DNA of 64,000 nt from Serinicoccus chungangensis (GCF_001483745.1 NZ_LQBL01000032.1:62001-126000), one strand, 5' to 3'. Shown: positions 33,884 through 44,592, counted from the first letter of the stretch. The notes: a model not told the origin generated them from the sequence alone. A program made the numbers and translations.

Positions 33884-36376
33884 TCAGGCGTGCAGCGCGA
33901 GGAGGTCGCGGACGGCCGCCGCGTCACGGGCGGTGACGGCGCTCGCCGCCAGGTCCTGCATCCCCCGCAGCGACCCCGCCCGGAGCCGGGCCTTGATCGT
34001 CGGGACCGCGCTGGGCGAGGCGCTGAGCTCGCGCACGCCCAGCCCGACGAGCAGCCCGGCGACGTCCGGGTCGCTGGCCAGCTCGCCGCACAGGCTGACG
34101 ACGACGCCCTCGGGCGCCCGGTCGCAGATGCAGCGGATGAGCTGGAGCACCGCCGGGTCCAGCCCGTCCGACCACGTCGCGACGTGCGGGTTGCAGCGTT
34201 CGGCGGCCAGGGTGTACTGGCTCAGGTCGTTGCTGCCGATAGAGATGACGTCGAGGCCGTGGGCCAGGCGCGCCAGGCGCACCGCGACGGCGGGCACCTC
34301 GACCATGATGCCGACGCCCAGCTGGTGGGGCGGTGCCGACAGCCCGACGCGGCGGGCCGCCTCCTGCAGCCGGGCCCGCGCCCAGTCCACGTCGTCCAGC
34401 GAGGTCACCATGGGGAACAGCACATTGAGGCGCTGGCCGCGCGCGACCCGGCACAGCGCCTCGAGCTGGTCGAGCAGGAGGGCCGGGTCCTTGCGGAAGG
34501 CACGGATCCCCCGCACGCCGAGGAAGGGGTTGGTCTCCTCCTCGATGGGGATGAAGTCCAGCGGCTTGTCACCGCCGACGTCCCACGTCCGGATGGTCAC
34601 CGCGTGCGGGTCGAAGGCCTGCGCGATCGCGGAGTAGACCTCGACCTGCTGGTCGACGGTCGGGGCGCGGTGCCACTGGGCGAAGACGGCCTCGGTGCGG
34701 ACCAGCCCGGACCCCTCGGCCCCGAGCCCGGCACCCAGCCGGGCGGTGGCGACCGAGGACACGTTGGCCTTGACCGTGACCCGGGCCCCGTCGCGCGTCA
34801 CGACCGCGAGGTGGGTGTCGGCGAGCGCCTGCTGGCGCTCGGCGGCGCGCCGCTCGAGCATCTGGGAGAAGGCGGTCTGCACCTCGGGCACGGGGTCGAT
34901 CTCCAGCCGCCCGGCCCGCGCGTCGAAGGCGATGAGGGTGCCCGCCGCGACGTCGGCACGCGCGCCGGCGCCGGTCAGCACCGGGAGCCCGCGCGCGCGG
35001 GCGATGAGCACCCCGTGGCCCAGGGCGCCGCCCTGCCGCGTCACGACCCCGCGGATGGCGCCGGCGTCGAGGGAGATGGCCAGCGCCGGGTCGAGCTCGT
35101 CCACGACGAGCACGCCCTCCCCCAGGGCCTCGGGTTCGCCGACGTCGAGCAGCACCCGCATCACGCGCTCACCGATGCTGCGCACGTCCTGCGCGCGTTC
35201 CTGCAGGTAGGCGTCGGGCAACGCCTCGAACCGGCCGGCGACGTCCTGCACGGCGTCCTGCCAGGCCAGGACCGCGGCCTGCCCCGTGCCGATGCGCCGG
35301 GAGACGTCCCCGAGCAGCTCGGGGTCCCGCAGGAGCGCGGCGTGCGCCTCGAACACCTCCGCCTGCCCGTCGCCGAGATGGCGGCGCGCGCGGGCCGCCA
35401 GCTGCTCCAGGGCGTCGAGGGCCTCGGCGACGGCGGCGTCGAGGCGGTCCTGCTCCTCCTGCTCGCTGCCGGCGACGACGTCGTCGGGGTCCGGCACCGT
35501 CCGGTCGAGCACGGCGGGGCCCATGGCTGCCTCCAGTCCGGAGCCGGCCACCCCCGGCTCCTCGCTCACCGAGGGGGCCGGTGCGTCGTCGTCGGCCAGC
35601 GGCTGGGCCGGGCCCGGCTCGTCGCCGAAGGCGGTCGCGGCCAGCTGCTCGATCTGGCGCAGCACCTCCTCGGCACGCTCCCCCGTCGCCTCCACCCCGA
35701 GCACGTGGCCCTGGCGGGCGCCCAGCGTCGCGACGCCGGACAGGCTGAGGGCGTCGACCGGCCCCGCGCCGGTGGTGACGTTCCGGACGCGCACCCGGGT
35801 GCCGGGCGAGGCGGCGGCCGCCGTGGACACGAACCGGGCGGCGGGCCGGGCGTGCAGGCCGTGCTCCCCCGTCACCGAGACCTCCACCCCTGCCCAGTCG
35901 CCGGGCTCCTCGGCGGCAGCCGCGTCGCCCGTCCCGTCCCCGGGCCCGGCGGCGTCCGCGGTGTCCCCGAGGTGGGAGGTCTTGGCGTCGAGGCCGCGCC
36001 GCGCCTCGGCGGAGCAGGTCGCCAGGTCGGCGCCGGTGCCCGCGGCCACGGTGGCCGCCACCAGCCCCTCCACCAGCGGCGCCGGGCTGACCTGCACCCG
36101 GCCCGCGACCTCGGGGTCGACCATCTCCAGCGCCATCTCGGTCGAGAGCACGGCGCTGCCCAGGTCGACCAGCACGAGGACCCCGGCACCCTCGGACGCC
36201 TCGTCCGCCCGTCCCAGCGCCTCGGCGATGTCGACGGCGTCGGTGCCCGTCGTGTCCTCGTCCAGCCCCGCGGCCACCTCCAGACGGGGCCCGTCCTCCG
36301 GGCTCATCTCTGCGGCCAGGGCGACCGCGGCCCGCGCCAGGGCACGGCTGTGCGAGACGACGACCAGCGAGATCAT
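33884..36376 (-). CDS. dhaM: DhaM-HPr-Enzyme I fusion (PTS-dependent dihydroxyacetone kinase phosphotransferase)
   Basis: An 830-residue fusion that passes phosphate from PEP to DhaL-bound ADP. Domains: EIIA-Dha (1-130, phospho-His9 in VVVSHSRALAR), HPr (165-250, His175 in GLHARPAARF), Enzyme I (290-830, His454 in RQGGALGHGVLIAR, PEP-binding NVLFPMVTS, IMVEVPAVAV, SIGSNDLSQYTLA and SLCGELASDP with Cys763). E. coli DhaM has only a partial Enzyme I; here it looks complete. The ATG is 10 nt after the dhaL stop. Linkers are Ala/Glu/Pro-rich. Confidence 0.92.
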   Translation of the reverse strand: MISLVVVSHSRALARAAVALAAEMSPEDGPRLEVAAGLDEDTTGTDAVDIAEALGRADEASEGAGVLVLVDLGSAVLSTEMALEMVDPEVAGRVQVSPAPLVEGLVAATVAAGTGADLATCSAEARRGLDAKTSHLGDTADAAGPGDGTGDAAAAEEPGDWAGVEVSVTGEHGLHARPAARFVSTAAAASPGTRVRVRNVTTGAGPVDALSLSGVATLGARQGHVLGVEATGERAEEVLRQIEQLAATAFGDEPGPAQPLADDDAPAPSVSEEPGVAGSGLEAAMGPAVLDRTVPDPDDVVAGSEQEEQDRLDAAVAEALDALEQLAARARRHLGDGQAEVFEAHAALLRDPELLGDVSRRIGTGQAAVLAWQDAVQDVAGRFEALPDAYLQERAQDVRSIGERVMRVLLDVGEPEALGEGVLVVDELDPALAISLDAGAIRGVVTRQGGALGHGVLIARARGLPVLTGAGARADVAAGTLIAFDARAGRLEIDPVPEVQTAFSQMLERRAAERQQALADTHLAVVTRDGARVTVKANVSSVATARLGAGLGAEGSGLVRTEAVFAQWHRAPTVDQQVEVYSAIAQAFDPHAVTIRTWDVGGDKPLDFIPIEEETNPFLGVRGIRAFRKDPALLLDQLEALCRVARGQRLNVLFPMVTSLDDVDWARARLQEAARRVGLSAPPHQLGVGIMVEVPAVAVRLARLAHGLDVISIGSNDLSQYTLAAERCNPHVATWSDGLDPAVLQLIRCICDRAPEGVVVSLCGELASDPDVAGLLVGLGVRELSASPSAVPTIKARLRAGSLRGMQDLAASAVTARDAAAVRDLLALHA

Positions 36377-36386
36377 CGCGCCCGGC

Positions 36387-37013
36387 TCACGAAAGGGTCT
36401 TCGCGGCGGCCTCGATGAGCAGGGTGGCGCTCGTGGCCCCCGGGTCCTGGTGACCGGCGCTGCGCTCCCCGAGGTAGGACGCACGGCCCTTGCGCGCGAC
36501 CATGGGCTCGGTCGCGTCCCGGCCCCGCGCCGCCGCGTCCGCCGCCTCGCGCAGCGCCTCGGCCAGCTCGCACCCGGACCCGGCCGCGGACTCGAACGCC
36601 TCCAGCGCGGGGGAGAACGCGTCATACATCGTCTTGTCGCCGGCCTCGGCCTTGCCGCGCGCGACGATGCCCTCGACACCGGCGCGCAGCGCCTGGCCGA
36701 ACTCCCGGGCACCGACGTCCTCGCTGGCCGCCAGCGGCCCCGCCAGCCGGAGGAAGAACGTGCCGTAGAGCGGCCCGGAGGCGCCGCCGACCGTGCTCAC
36801 CAGGGTCATCCCGACCTTCTTGAGGTAGGCGTCGATGCTGGCGAAGTCCTCCTGCTCGGCCAGGGCAGCGCACGCGGTCAGCCCCCTCCTCATGTTGCTG
36901 CCGTGGTCGGCGTCGCCGATCGCCCGGTCGAGCTCGGTCAGGTCGTCGGCGTGAGCCGTGATGCTCTCCGAGCACGCGGCGATCCAGGACTGGAATGCGG
37001 TGAGGTCAGCCAT
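36387..37013 (-). CDS. dhaL: dihydroxyacetone kinase subunit DhaL
   Basis: A 208-residue ADP-binding helical subunit. The Mg-ADP aspartates lie in LDRAIGDADHGSNMRRG, and GGASGPLYGTFFLR and GRASYLGERSAGHQDPGATS are conserved loops. DhaM rephosphorylates the bound ADP and DhaL then hands phosphate to dihydroxyacetone on DhaK. It starts 4 nt after the dhaK stop and ends 10 nt before dhaM. Confidence 0.95.
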   Translation of the reverse strand: MADLTAFQSWIAACSESITAHADDLTELDRAIGDADHGSNMRRGLTACAALAEQEDFASIDAYLKKVGMTLVSTVGGASGPLYGTFFLRLAGPLAASEDVGAREFGQALRAGVEGIVARGKAEAGDKTMYDAFSPALEAFESAAGSGCELAEALREAADAAARGRDATEPMVARKGRASYLGERSAGHQDPGATSATLLIEAAAKTLS

Positions 37014-37017
37014 GCGC

Positions 37018-38019
<1,002 letters not shown>

Positions 38020-38111
38020 GGTGCCCACTCTGCCACGGAACGGCGCTCCCGGGTATGCCCTCGCCCCGGCCGGTCGGTGCCGTCTCCGTCCCCGCCGCAC
38101 GCCGGCCGCAC

Positions 38112-38194
38112 CGGCTGTGGCGCGCACGTGAACGCCACAGCCGACGACACGCTCGGACGCACCGGCCCAGGCGTTCACGTGCGTGGCTGAGCCG
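38112..38194 (-). promoter_or_regulatory. two mutually exclusive hairpins upstream of dhaK
   Basis: Stem A pairs CGGCTGTGGCG (38112-38122) with CGCCACAGCCG (38133-38143), 11 bp perfect, loop 10 nt. Stem B pairs CGCACGTGAACGCC (38123-38136) with GGCGTTCACGTGCG (38170-38183), 14 bp perfect. The loop and one arm of A are an arm of B, so only one can form. They lie about 95-165 nt upstream of dhaK. The rest of the 38020-38512 spacer has two GGTATGCC octamers, a palindrome ATGACGTCAT (38291-38300) and no convincing gene. Confidence 0.55.
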
Positions 38195-38512
38195 CTCGCG
38201 GCGGGCGCGTCTCCGGGACGGGACCGGCGGGGCAGGGACAGGGCGCCGCGGTATGCCGTGGACGGGCGCGTCGCGCCGAGGCCGGGCAGGATGACGTCAT
38301 GAGCGGCGACACGGCACAGCACGGTGGGAGGACGCCCGGCCCGACGGCCCACGCGAGCGAGGAGGGCCTGGCGGTGCGTGGTCATCTCTCGCGCGAACGG
38401 CTGGTCTCCTGGTCCGAGCTCTCGGACCTCCGGGCCGACGGCGGGAGATGGGTCACCGCCGTGACGGCCGCCGCGGGTCGGACCGGGGGTGCACACGGCG
38501 CGGGCGCCGGGA

Positions 38513-39433
38513 TCAGAAGCCGAGCCGGTCGAGCGCCTTGGGGTCGCGCTGCCAGTCCTTGGCGACCTTGACGTGCAGGTCGAGGTGCACCCGGTGGCCC
38601 ATGAGCTCCTCGATGCCCCGCCGGGCCTCGGTGCCGACGTCGCGCAGTCGGGAACCGCCCCGGCCGATGATGATGGCCTTCTGGCTGGGTCGCTCGACGA
38701 AGACGTTGACGCGGACGTCCGAGAGCGGTGAGTCCTCGGGGCGGTCCGGGCGCGGCACGATCTCCTCGACCTGCACGGCCAGGCTGTGCGGGAGCTCGTC
38801 GCGCACGCCCTCGAGCGCCGCCTCGCGCACCAGCTCGGCGATCTGCACGAGGGTGGACTCGTCGGTGATCTGGTCGGCGGGGTAGAGCTGCGGTGACTCC
38901 GGGAGGTAGGACGACAGCAGCTCGGCGACCTCCTCCACCTGGTCGCCGCGGGTGGCCGAGCAGGGGATGATCGCGTCCCACTCCCCCAGCCCGTCGATGG
39001 CGACGAGGTGCTCGGCCAGGCGGTCCCGGGTCACCGCGTCGGACTTGGTGGCGATGGCCACCACGGGCACCCGGCGGGCCCGGTGGAGGTCGGCCAGGTC
39101 ACGGGCGATGAAGGTGTCGCCCGGACCGACCCGCTGGTCGCTGGGCAGGCAGAAGCCGATGACGTCCACGGAGAGCAGGGTCTCGCGGACGAGGTCGTTG
39201 AGCCGCTGGCCCAGCAGTGATCGCGGTCGGTGCAGGCCGGGGGTGTCGACAAGGACGAGCTGGGACTCCTCCGTCGTGCGGATGCCGCGGATCGCGTGCC
39301 GCGTGGTCTGCGGCTTGGAGGAGGTGATCGCGACCTTGCTGCCCACGAGGGCGTTGGTCAGGGTCGACTTGCCGGCGTTGGGGCGGCCGACCAGGCTGAC
39401 GAACCCGGCGCGGTAGGCCTGCTCATCGGGCAC
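38513..39433 (-). CDS. era: GTPase Era
   Basis: A 306-residue GTPase for 16S rRNA maturation and 30S assembly. G1 [10 protein letters not shown]3 VDTPG, G4 TKSD and a C-terminal KH domain ([20 protein letters not shown]) are present. It starts with GTG at 39433; the ATG at 39426 is out of frame. It overlaps corC by 11 bp. In related genomes recO usually follows; here the dha operon and alkB intervene. Confidence 0.96.
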   Translation of the reverse strand: MPDEQAYRAGFVSLVGRPNAGKSTLTNALVGSKVAITSSKPQTTRHAIRGIRTTEESQLVLVDTPGLHRPRSLLGQRLNDLVRETLLSVDVIGFCLPSDQRVGPGDTFIARDLADLHRARRVPVVAIATKSDAVTRDRLAEHLVAIDGLGEWDAIIPCSATRGDQVEEVAELLSSYLPESPQLYPADQITDESTLVQIAELVREAALEGVRDELPHSLAVQVEEIVPRPDRPEDSPLSDVRVNVFVERPSQKAIIIGRGGSRLRDVGTEARRGIEELMGHRVHLDLHVKVAKDWQRDPKALDRLGF

Positions 39434-40871
39434 TGGTGCTCACCTCATCCTCGTGGTGGGTGGACCGCTCGCCGCCGGCGACGAGGGTGTCGGCGGCACG
39501 GTCCGCGGCCTGCCCGTCCTGCGGCTCGGCGCGCAGGTCGTCCGAGGCGGCGGCCTCGCGGCGTCCGCCGGCGCGCGGGTCCTCCAGCGGCGCCTCGGGC
39601 TCCGGCTCGGGGACCCGGCGCACGAGCACGGTCGCGACCCGGCGCCGCCGTCCCGCCATGCGCTCCGCGGTCAGCTCCAGCCCCGCGACCTCCCCGACCG
39701 CCCCCTGGATGGGCACCATGCCGATGGCCGTGGACAGCAGTCCGCCGACGGAGTCGACGTCCTCGGTCTCGATCTCGACGTCGAACATCTGCGCCAGGTC
39801 GTCGACCGGCAGGTTCGCCGGCACCCGCGTGCGCACCGTCCCGTCGTCGAGGACGACCTCCTCGACGTCCACGCTGTCACGGTCGTACTCGTCGGTGATC
39901 TCGCCGACGATCTCCTCGACGATGTCCTCGATGGTGACGAGGCCCGCGGTGCCGCCGTACTCGTCGATGACGACGGCAACGTGCTGACGGCCGCGCTGCA
40001 TCTCCTTGAGCAGGTCGTCGACCCGCTTCATCTCGGGGATCCGCTGGACAGGTCGCATGACGTCCGTGACCGGCACGACACCGGCCGTCTCCGGGCGGCT
40101 GTTGACCGCGCGCGCCACGTCCTTGAAGTAGAGCATGCCGAGCACGTCGTCGGTGTCCTCCCCCACCACCGGCACCCGGGAGAAGCCCGAGCGCAGCAGC
40201 AGCGACATCGCCTGGCGCAGCACCTTCTCGGCCTTGATGGTCACCAGGTCCGGGCGGGGCACCATGACCTCCCGGGCCACGGTGTCACCGAGCTCGAAGA
40301 TCGAGTGGATCATCTCCCGCTCGTCGTCCTCGATCACCGAGGACTCCCCCGCCAGGTCGACCAGCTCGCGCAGCTCGGTCTCGGTGGCGAACGGCCCGTC
40401 GGCATATCCCCGCCCGGGGGTCACCGCGTTGCCGAAGAGCACGAGCAGCTTGGCGACCGGGCCGAGGAAGAGCCGCAGCAGGCGGACCACGGGCGCGGCG
40501 ACGAGAGCCACCGGCTCGGTGTGCTGGCGCCCCAGCGTCCGCGGGGAGACCCCCACCACGACGAAGGTCACGACGACCATGATGCCGACGGCGATGAGCG
40601 CGGTCTGCAGGTGGGAGTCGGTGCGGATGTCGACGGCCACGGTCACCAGGACCGCGGTGGCCGCCTCGGCGGCGACGCGGACGAAGGCGGCGACGGCGAG
40701 GTATGGCGCGGCGTCCCCCGCGATGCGCTCCAGCGCCCGGGCCCCGGTGCGCCCCTCCTCGACGAGCTGCTCGGCCCGCCGCAGGCTGACCCGCTGCAGG
40801 GCGGTCTCGCCGGCCGTGAGCAGGAAGGCGATGGTCGTCGTGAGGACCGCGACGAGCACGAGCGTCGTCAC
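39423..40871 (-). CDS. corC: HlyC/CorC family transporter (CNNM/DUF21-CBS)
   Basis: A 482-residue membrane protein: DUF21 transmembrane domain (about 1-185), a CBS pair (about 200-325, EVMVPRPDLVTIKAE, RQHVAVVIDEYGGTAGLVTI), a CorC_HlyC domain (about 340-420) and a disordered tail. Family members have been linked to magnesium efflux. It overlaps ybeY by 4 bp (ATGA) and era by 11 bp, so it belongs to the phoH-ybeY-corC-era unit. Confidence 0.92.
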   Translation of the reverse strand: MTTLVLVAVLTTTIAFLLTAGETALQRVSLRRAEQLVEEGRTGARALERIAGDAAPYLAVAAFVRVAAEAATAVLVTVAVDIRTDSHLQTALIAVGIMVVVTFVVVGVSPRTLGRQHTEPVALVAAPVVRLLRLFLGPVAKLLVLFGNAVTPGRGYADGPFATETELRELVDLAGESSVIEDDEREMIHSIFELGDTVAREVMVPRPDLVTIKAEKVLRQAMSLLLRSGFSRVPVVGEDTDDVLGMLYFKDVARAVNSRPETAGVVPVTDVMRPVQRIPEMKRVDDLLKEMQRGRQHVAVVIDEYGGTAGLVTIEDIVEEIVGEITDEYDRDSVDVEEVVLDDGTVRTRVPANLPVDDLAQMFDVEIETEDVDSVGGLLSTAIGMVPIQGAVGEVAGLELTAERMAGRRRRVATVLVRRVPEPEPEAPLEDPRAGGRREAAASDDLRAEPQDGQAADRAADTLVAGGERSTHHEDEVSTSAR

Positions 40872-41389
40872 GTGCGGCCCACCACGTCGTCGTCAGCCGC
40901 CCGGGTGGTCCGCCCCCGCTGGGCCAGGAAGGTCAGCAGCAGCGTGCGCTGCAGGTCGAACATCTCCCGCTCCTCGGCCTTGTCGGCGTGGTCGAACCCG
41001 AGCAGGTGCAGGATCCCGTGCGTGGTGAGCAGGAGCACCTCGTCACCGACCGCGTGGCCCGCCTGCTGGGCCTGGGTCCGCGCCACCGACGGGCACAGCA
41101 CGACGTCCCCGAGGACGCCGGCCTCGGTGCCCGCGTCGTCCTCGGGTCGGCCGGCACTGCCTCCGGGGCGCAGCTCGTCCATGGGGAAGCTCATGACGTC
41201 GGTGGGACCGGGCAGGTCCATCCAGCGCTCGTGCAGGTGGGCCATCGTCTCCTCGTCCACGAGGGTGATGGTCAGCTCCGCCCGGGGGTTGACCTGGAGC
41301 TGGTCCAGCACGTGCCGCCCCAGGTCGGCGAGCTCCTGCTCCGGCACCGGTGCCGGGACCTCCCCCGACTCGTTGAGCACCTCGATCAT
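40868..41389 (-). CDS. ybeY: endoribonuclease YbeY (rRNA maturation)
   Basis: A 173-residue metalloendoribonuclease for 16S rRNA 3'-end processing. The zinc motif HGILHLLGFDH is intact, with the upstream DVMSFPMDE block. Its ATG overlaps the phoH stop by one base (TGATG), and its stop overlaps corC. Length is typical. Confidence 0.95.
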   Translation of the reverse strand: MIEVLNESGEVPAPVPEQELADLGRHVLDQLQVNPRAELTITLVDEETMAHLHERWMDLPGPTDVMSFPMDELRPGGSAGRPEDDAGTEAGVLGDVVLCPSVARTQAQQAGHAVGDEVLLLTTHGILHLLGFDHADKAEEREMFDLQRTLLLTFLAQRGRTTRAADDDVVGRT

Positions 41390-42456
41390 CAGGTGTCCTC
41401 CCGGGCGGGCGACCCTCCACCCGTCGGCCCGGACGCCTGGCGCCGCGGGCCCCGCCGCTGGCGTCGCTCGTCGAACCGGCCGTAGGCGTCGACGATGTCG
41501 CTCACCAGCCGGTGACGCACGACGTCCTGGCTGGTGAGGTGGGAGAAGTGGATGTCCTCCACGCCGTCCAGGATGTCCTGGACCACGCGCAGGCCGGACT
41601 GGGTGCCGCCGGGCAGGTCGACCTGCGTCGTGTCACCCGTGACGACCATCTTCGAGCCGAACCCGAGCCGGGTGAGGAACATCTTCATCTGCTCGGGCGA
41701 GGTGTTCTGGGCCTCGTCGAGGATGATGAACGCGTCGTTGAGGCTGCGCCCGCGCATGTAGGCCAGCGGGGCCACCTCGATGGTGCCCGCCGCCATGAGC
41801 TTGGACATCGACTCGCTGTCGACCATGTCGTGCAGGGCGTCGTAGAGGGGCCGCAGGTAGGGGTCGATCTTGTCGGTGAGGGTGCCCGGCAGGAAGCCGA
41901 GGCGCTCCCCCGCCTCGACCGCCGGGCGGGTGAGGATGATCCGGTTGACCTGCTTGGCCTGCAGCGCCGCAACCGCCTTGGCCATCGCCAGGTAGGTCTT
42001 GCCGGTGCCCGCCGGGCCGAGCCCGAAGACGATGGTGTGGGCGTCGATGGCGTCGACGTAGTGTTTCTGGTTGAGGGTCTTGGGCCGGATCGTCCGGCCC
42101 CGGCTGGAGACGATGTTCATCGTCAGCACGTCCGCCGGTCGGTCGGAGGTGGCGGTCCGCAGCATGCCGATGCTGCGCTCGACGGCGTCCCGGTTCAGCG
42201 GCTGGCCGCGCCCGACGATGGCGAGCAGCTCGTCGACGAGGCGTTCGACGAGGGCTAGCTCGGCGGAGTCGCCGGTGAGCCGGAACTCGTTGCCGCGCAC
42301 GTGCACGTCCACCTGGGGGAAGGCGCGCTCGACGGTGCGCAGCAGCTCGTCGCGGGGACCCAGGAGGGTGACCATGGGCACCTCGTCGGGGATGACGACG
42401 GTATGCGTGGGCTGGGGTCGTGGGCTGGTGTCGGTCTGCGTCATCAGGGTCTCCAT
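41389..42456 (-). CDS. phoH: PhoH family ATPase
   Basis: A 355-residue cytosolic P-loop ATPase. Walker A GPAGTGKTYLA, Walker B AFIILDEAQNTS and the sensor block VVTGDTTQVDLPGG are present, after an N-terminal single-strand nucleic-acid-binding KH-like region. PhoH proteins with YbeY are thought to act in RNA metabolism. ATG 42456 is used; ATG 42444 is in frame. The MFS gene ends 1 nt upstream. Confidence 0.94.
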   Translation of the reverse strand: METLMTQTDTSPRPQPTHTVVIPDEVPMVTLLGPRDELLRTVERAFPQVDVHVRGNEFRLTGDSAELALVERLVDELLAIVGRGQPLNRDAVERSIGMLRTATSDRPADVLTMNIVSSRGRTIRPKTLNQKHYVDAIDAHTIVFGLGPAGTGKTYLAMAKAVAALQAKQVNRIILTRPAVEAGERLGFLPGTLTDKIDPYLRPLYDALHDMVDSESMSKLMAAGTIEVAPLAYMRGRSLNDAFIILDEAQNTSPEQMKMFLTRLGFGSKMVVTGDTTQVDLPGGTQSGLRVVQDILDGVEDIHFSHLTSQDVVRHRLVSDIVDAYGRFDERRQRRGPRRQASGPTGGGSPAREDT

Positions 42457-42457
42457 C

Positions 42458-43855
42458 CTAGACGGCGGGGCCGACGGACGCCGTCCGTGCGGGCCGCGCC
42501 CGCGCTGCGCTCAGCACCGAGAGGAGTCCGACGGCGACGGAGACGACCAGGGTCCCGACGAAGGCGGCGTGCGGGGCGGTGCCGTAGGTGAGGCCGAAGA
42601 CCACCCCGGTCGCGGCCAGGGCGAGGGCGCTGGCGAGGGCCTCGCCCACCTGCAGGGCCGAGGAGTTGCGGCCGACCTCCTGCTCGCTGGACAGCCGCAG
42701 GGTGAGGACGGAGGTGTTGGGGTAGGCGACGCCGACCCCGAAGGTCGCGAGGCCGTACAGCGCGATGACGACCCACCCGGGCCAGGACCCCCAGACGCCG
42801 ACCCCCAGGACCGCCATGACCACGGCATACCCGAGGACGCCGGCGAGCATCAACCGGTAGCGGTCGCCCTCGGGGGCCGCCCGGCCCTGGAACCACGAGC
42901 CGAGGGCCCAGGTGACCGAGGCGGCGGCGAGCACGCCGCCCGCCTGCGCCGGGCTGTAGCCGTGCTCGTCGCGCAGCATGAGCGGCAGGTAGGCCTCGGC
43001 CGCGACGAAGGAGGCGCCGAGCGCGGCGCGGACGCCGATGACCGAGGGCAGCCCGCGGGCGAGCGCGAGCGCCCCGCGCGGAAGGAGGTGGTGGGCCGCG
43101 ACGGCGAGCAGGACCAGCAGGACCGCGCCCAGGGCGTACTCCCACGGCTGGATGCGCTCACCGGCGAGGTTGAGCAGGCCGACGCCCACGGCGGCGAGCA
43201 CCGCCCAGCCGATGATGCCCGGCCGGAGGTGACCGGCCTCGCTGCTGGGCCGGGTCGCCCGCAGCGCGGGACGCAGCACCACGAGCGCCAGCAAGAAACC
43301 CGGTGCCACCCCGAGGAAGACCCAGCGCCAGGACAGGTGCTCGACGACCAGACCGGTGAGCAGGGGCCCGGCCAGCCCCGGCAGCACCCAGGCCGCGGCC
43401 AGCAGCGAGAACACCGGGGGCCGGAGCGCGTCGGGGACCCGCTGGGCGATGACGACGTAGAGCGCCACGCTGGCCAGCCCGCTGCCCAGGCCCTGGAGTC
43501 CGCGCCCGACGACGAAGACCTCCATCGAGGTGGCCAGGCCGGCCACCAGCAGGCCGGCGACGAAGGCGGCGCCGCCGCCGAGGACCACCGGTCGGGGGCC
43601 GGAGCGGTCCGACCACCAGCCGCCGACGATCATCCCCACCACGCTGGCGGCGACGGTCGCCCCGAACGCCATGTTGTAGAGGTGGTAGCCGTCCAGGGCG
43701 GCGGCCACCGTGGGCATGGCCGCGCCGACCGCGATGTACTCCAGCGCGAAGATCGCGATGAGCACGGTCGCGCCGACCGAGGCGCTGCGGACCCCGGGCG
43801 AGAAGATCGACCGCGGCTCCTCGCGCACCCCGGCCGCGCGGGTGGGGGTGGTCAT
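42458..43855 (-). CDS. MFS transporter
   Basis: A 465-residue major facilitator with about 14 hydrophobic segments. Landmarks are EYIAVGAAMPTVAAAL, GGWWSDRSGPRPVVLGG (motif A) and GRGLQGLGSGLASVALY. Its ATG overlaps the rsmE stop in ATGA, and phoH starts 1 nt after its stop, so it is embedded in the hrcA-to-era unit. M. tuberculosis has no such transporter between rsmE and phoH, so it may be a lineage-specific insertion. Substrate unknown. Confidence 0.85.
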   Translation of the reverse strand: MTTPTRAAGVREEPRSIFSPGVRSASVGATVLIAIFALEYIAVGAAMPTVAAALDGYHLYNMAFGATVAASVVGMIVGGWWSDRSGPRPVVLGGGAAFVAGLLVAGLATSMEVFVVGRGLQGLGSGLASVALYVVIAQRVPDALRPPVFSLLAAAWVLPGLAGPLLTGLVVEHLSWRWVFLGVAPGFLLALVVLRPALRATRPSSEAGHLRPGIIGWAVLAAVGVGLLNLAGERIQPWEYALGAVLLVLLAVAAHHLLPRGALALARGLPSVIGVRAALGASFVAAEAYLPLMLRDEHGYSPAQAGGVLAAASVTWALGSWFQGRAAPEGDRYRLMLAGVLGYAVVMAVLGVGVWGSWPGWVVIALYGLATFGVGVAYPNTSVLTLRLSSEQEVGRNSSALQVGEALASALALAATGVVFGLTYGTAPHAAFVGTLVVSVAVGLLSVLSAARARPARTASVGPAV

Positions 43856-44589
43856 CGCCACGCCCGTGAGGAGGCGGCCGCGAGGACGGCCAGCGCCGCC
43901 GGCCCGGCCGTGGAGGTGCGCAGCACGCTGCGGCCCAGCCGCACGGCACGCCCCTCGACGTCGAGCAGGTCGGACAGCTCCTCCGGGGCGATGCCGCCCT
44001 CGGGGCCGACCACGAGGAGCACCTCCCCGACCTCGGGGAGCTGCACGGTGCTGAGCGGCTCGGTGGCCTCCTCGTGCAGCACCAGGACGAGGTCCGCCCC
44101 GGCGGCCCGCTCCAGCAGACCACGCCGCCCGACCGGGTCGGCGAGCAGCGGCCGCCGGAGCCGGCGCGACTGCTTGGTGGCGGCCACGATCGTCTGGTCC
44201 CACCGGCGCAGGGCCTTGGCCGCCCGCTCGCCGCGCCACCGCACGATGCTGCGGTCGGCCTGCCACGGCAGGATCTCGGTGACGTCGAGCTCGGTCGCCG
44301 TCTCGACGGCCTGCAGGTCGCGGTCGCCCTTGGCGAGGGCCTGGGCCAGCACGAGCCGCCGCTGCGGCGCGTCCTCGGCCAGCCGCTCGGTCACCCGGAG
44401 GCGCAGCGCATCGTCACCAGCACCGACGACGCGGCACCGGGCTCCCTGTCCGGCGCCGTCGGACACGACCACGCTCTCCCCCACCGCGATGCGCTGCACG
44501 GTCGCCGCGTGCCGGCCCTCGGGACCGTCCAGGACGATGTCGTCATCGACGAGGGAGGCCGTGGGCAGCAGGAAGAGCGGGTCGCTCAC
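43852..44589 (-). CDS. rsmE: 16S rRNA (uracil1498-N3)-methyltransferase
   Basis: A 245-residue SPOUT-class methyltransferase that modifies 16S rRNA U1498. The knot motif LLVVGPEGGIAPEELSDL and the RLGRSVLRTSTAGPAAL end are typical. It starts 3 nt after the dnaJ stop and overlaps the MFS gene by 4 bp. Confidence 0.94.
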   Translation of the reverse strand: MSDPLFLLPTASLVDDDIVLDGPEGRHAATVQRIAVGESVVVSDGAGQGARCRVVGAGDDALRLRVTERLAEDAPQRRLVLAQALAKGDRDLQAVETATELDVTEILPWQADRSIVRWRGERAAKALRRWDQTIVAATKQSRRLRRPLLADPVGRRGLLERAAGADLVLVLHEEATEPLSTVQLPEVGEVLLVVGPEGGIAPEELSDLLDVEGRAVRLGRSVLRTSTAGPAALAVLAAASSRAWR

Positions 44590-44592
44590 GGC

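Noticed and set aside
38299-38571. 90-codon plus-strand ORF starting after the palindrome ATGACGTCAT
   Set aside because: The first 60 codons have fair GC3, but no family is recognised, it overlaps the end of era by 59 bp and has no clear ribosome site. Left out as a gene, though not excluded.
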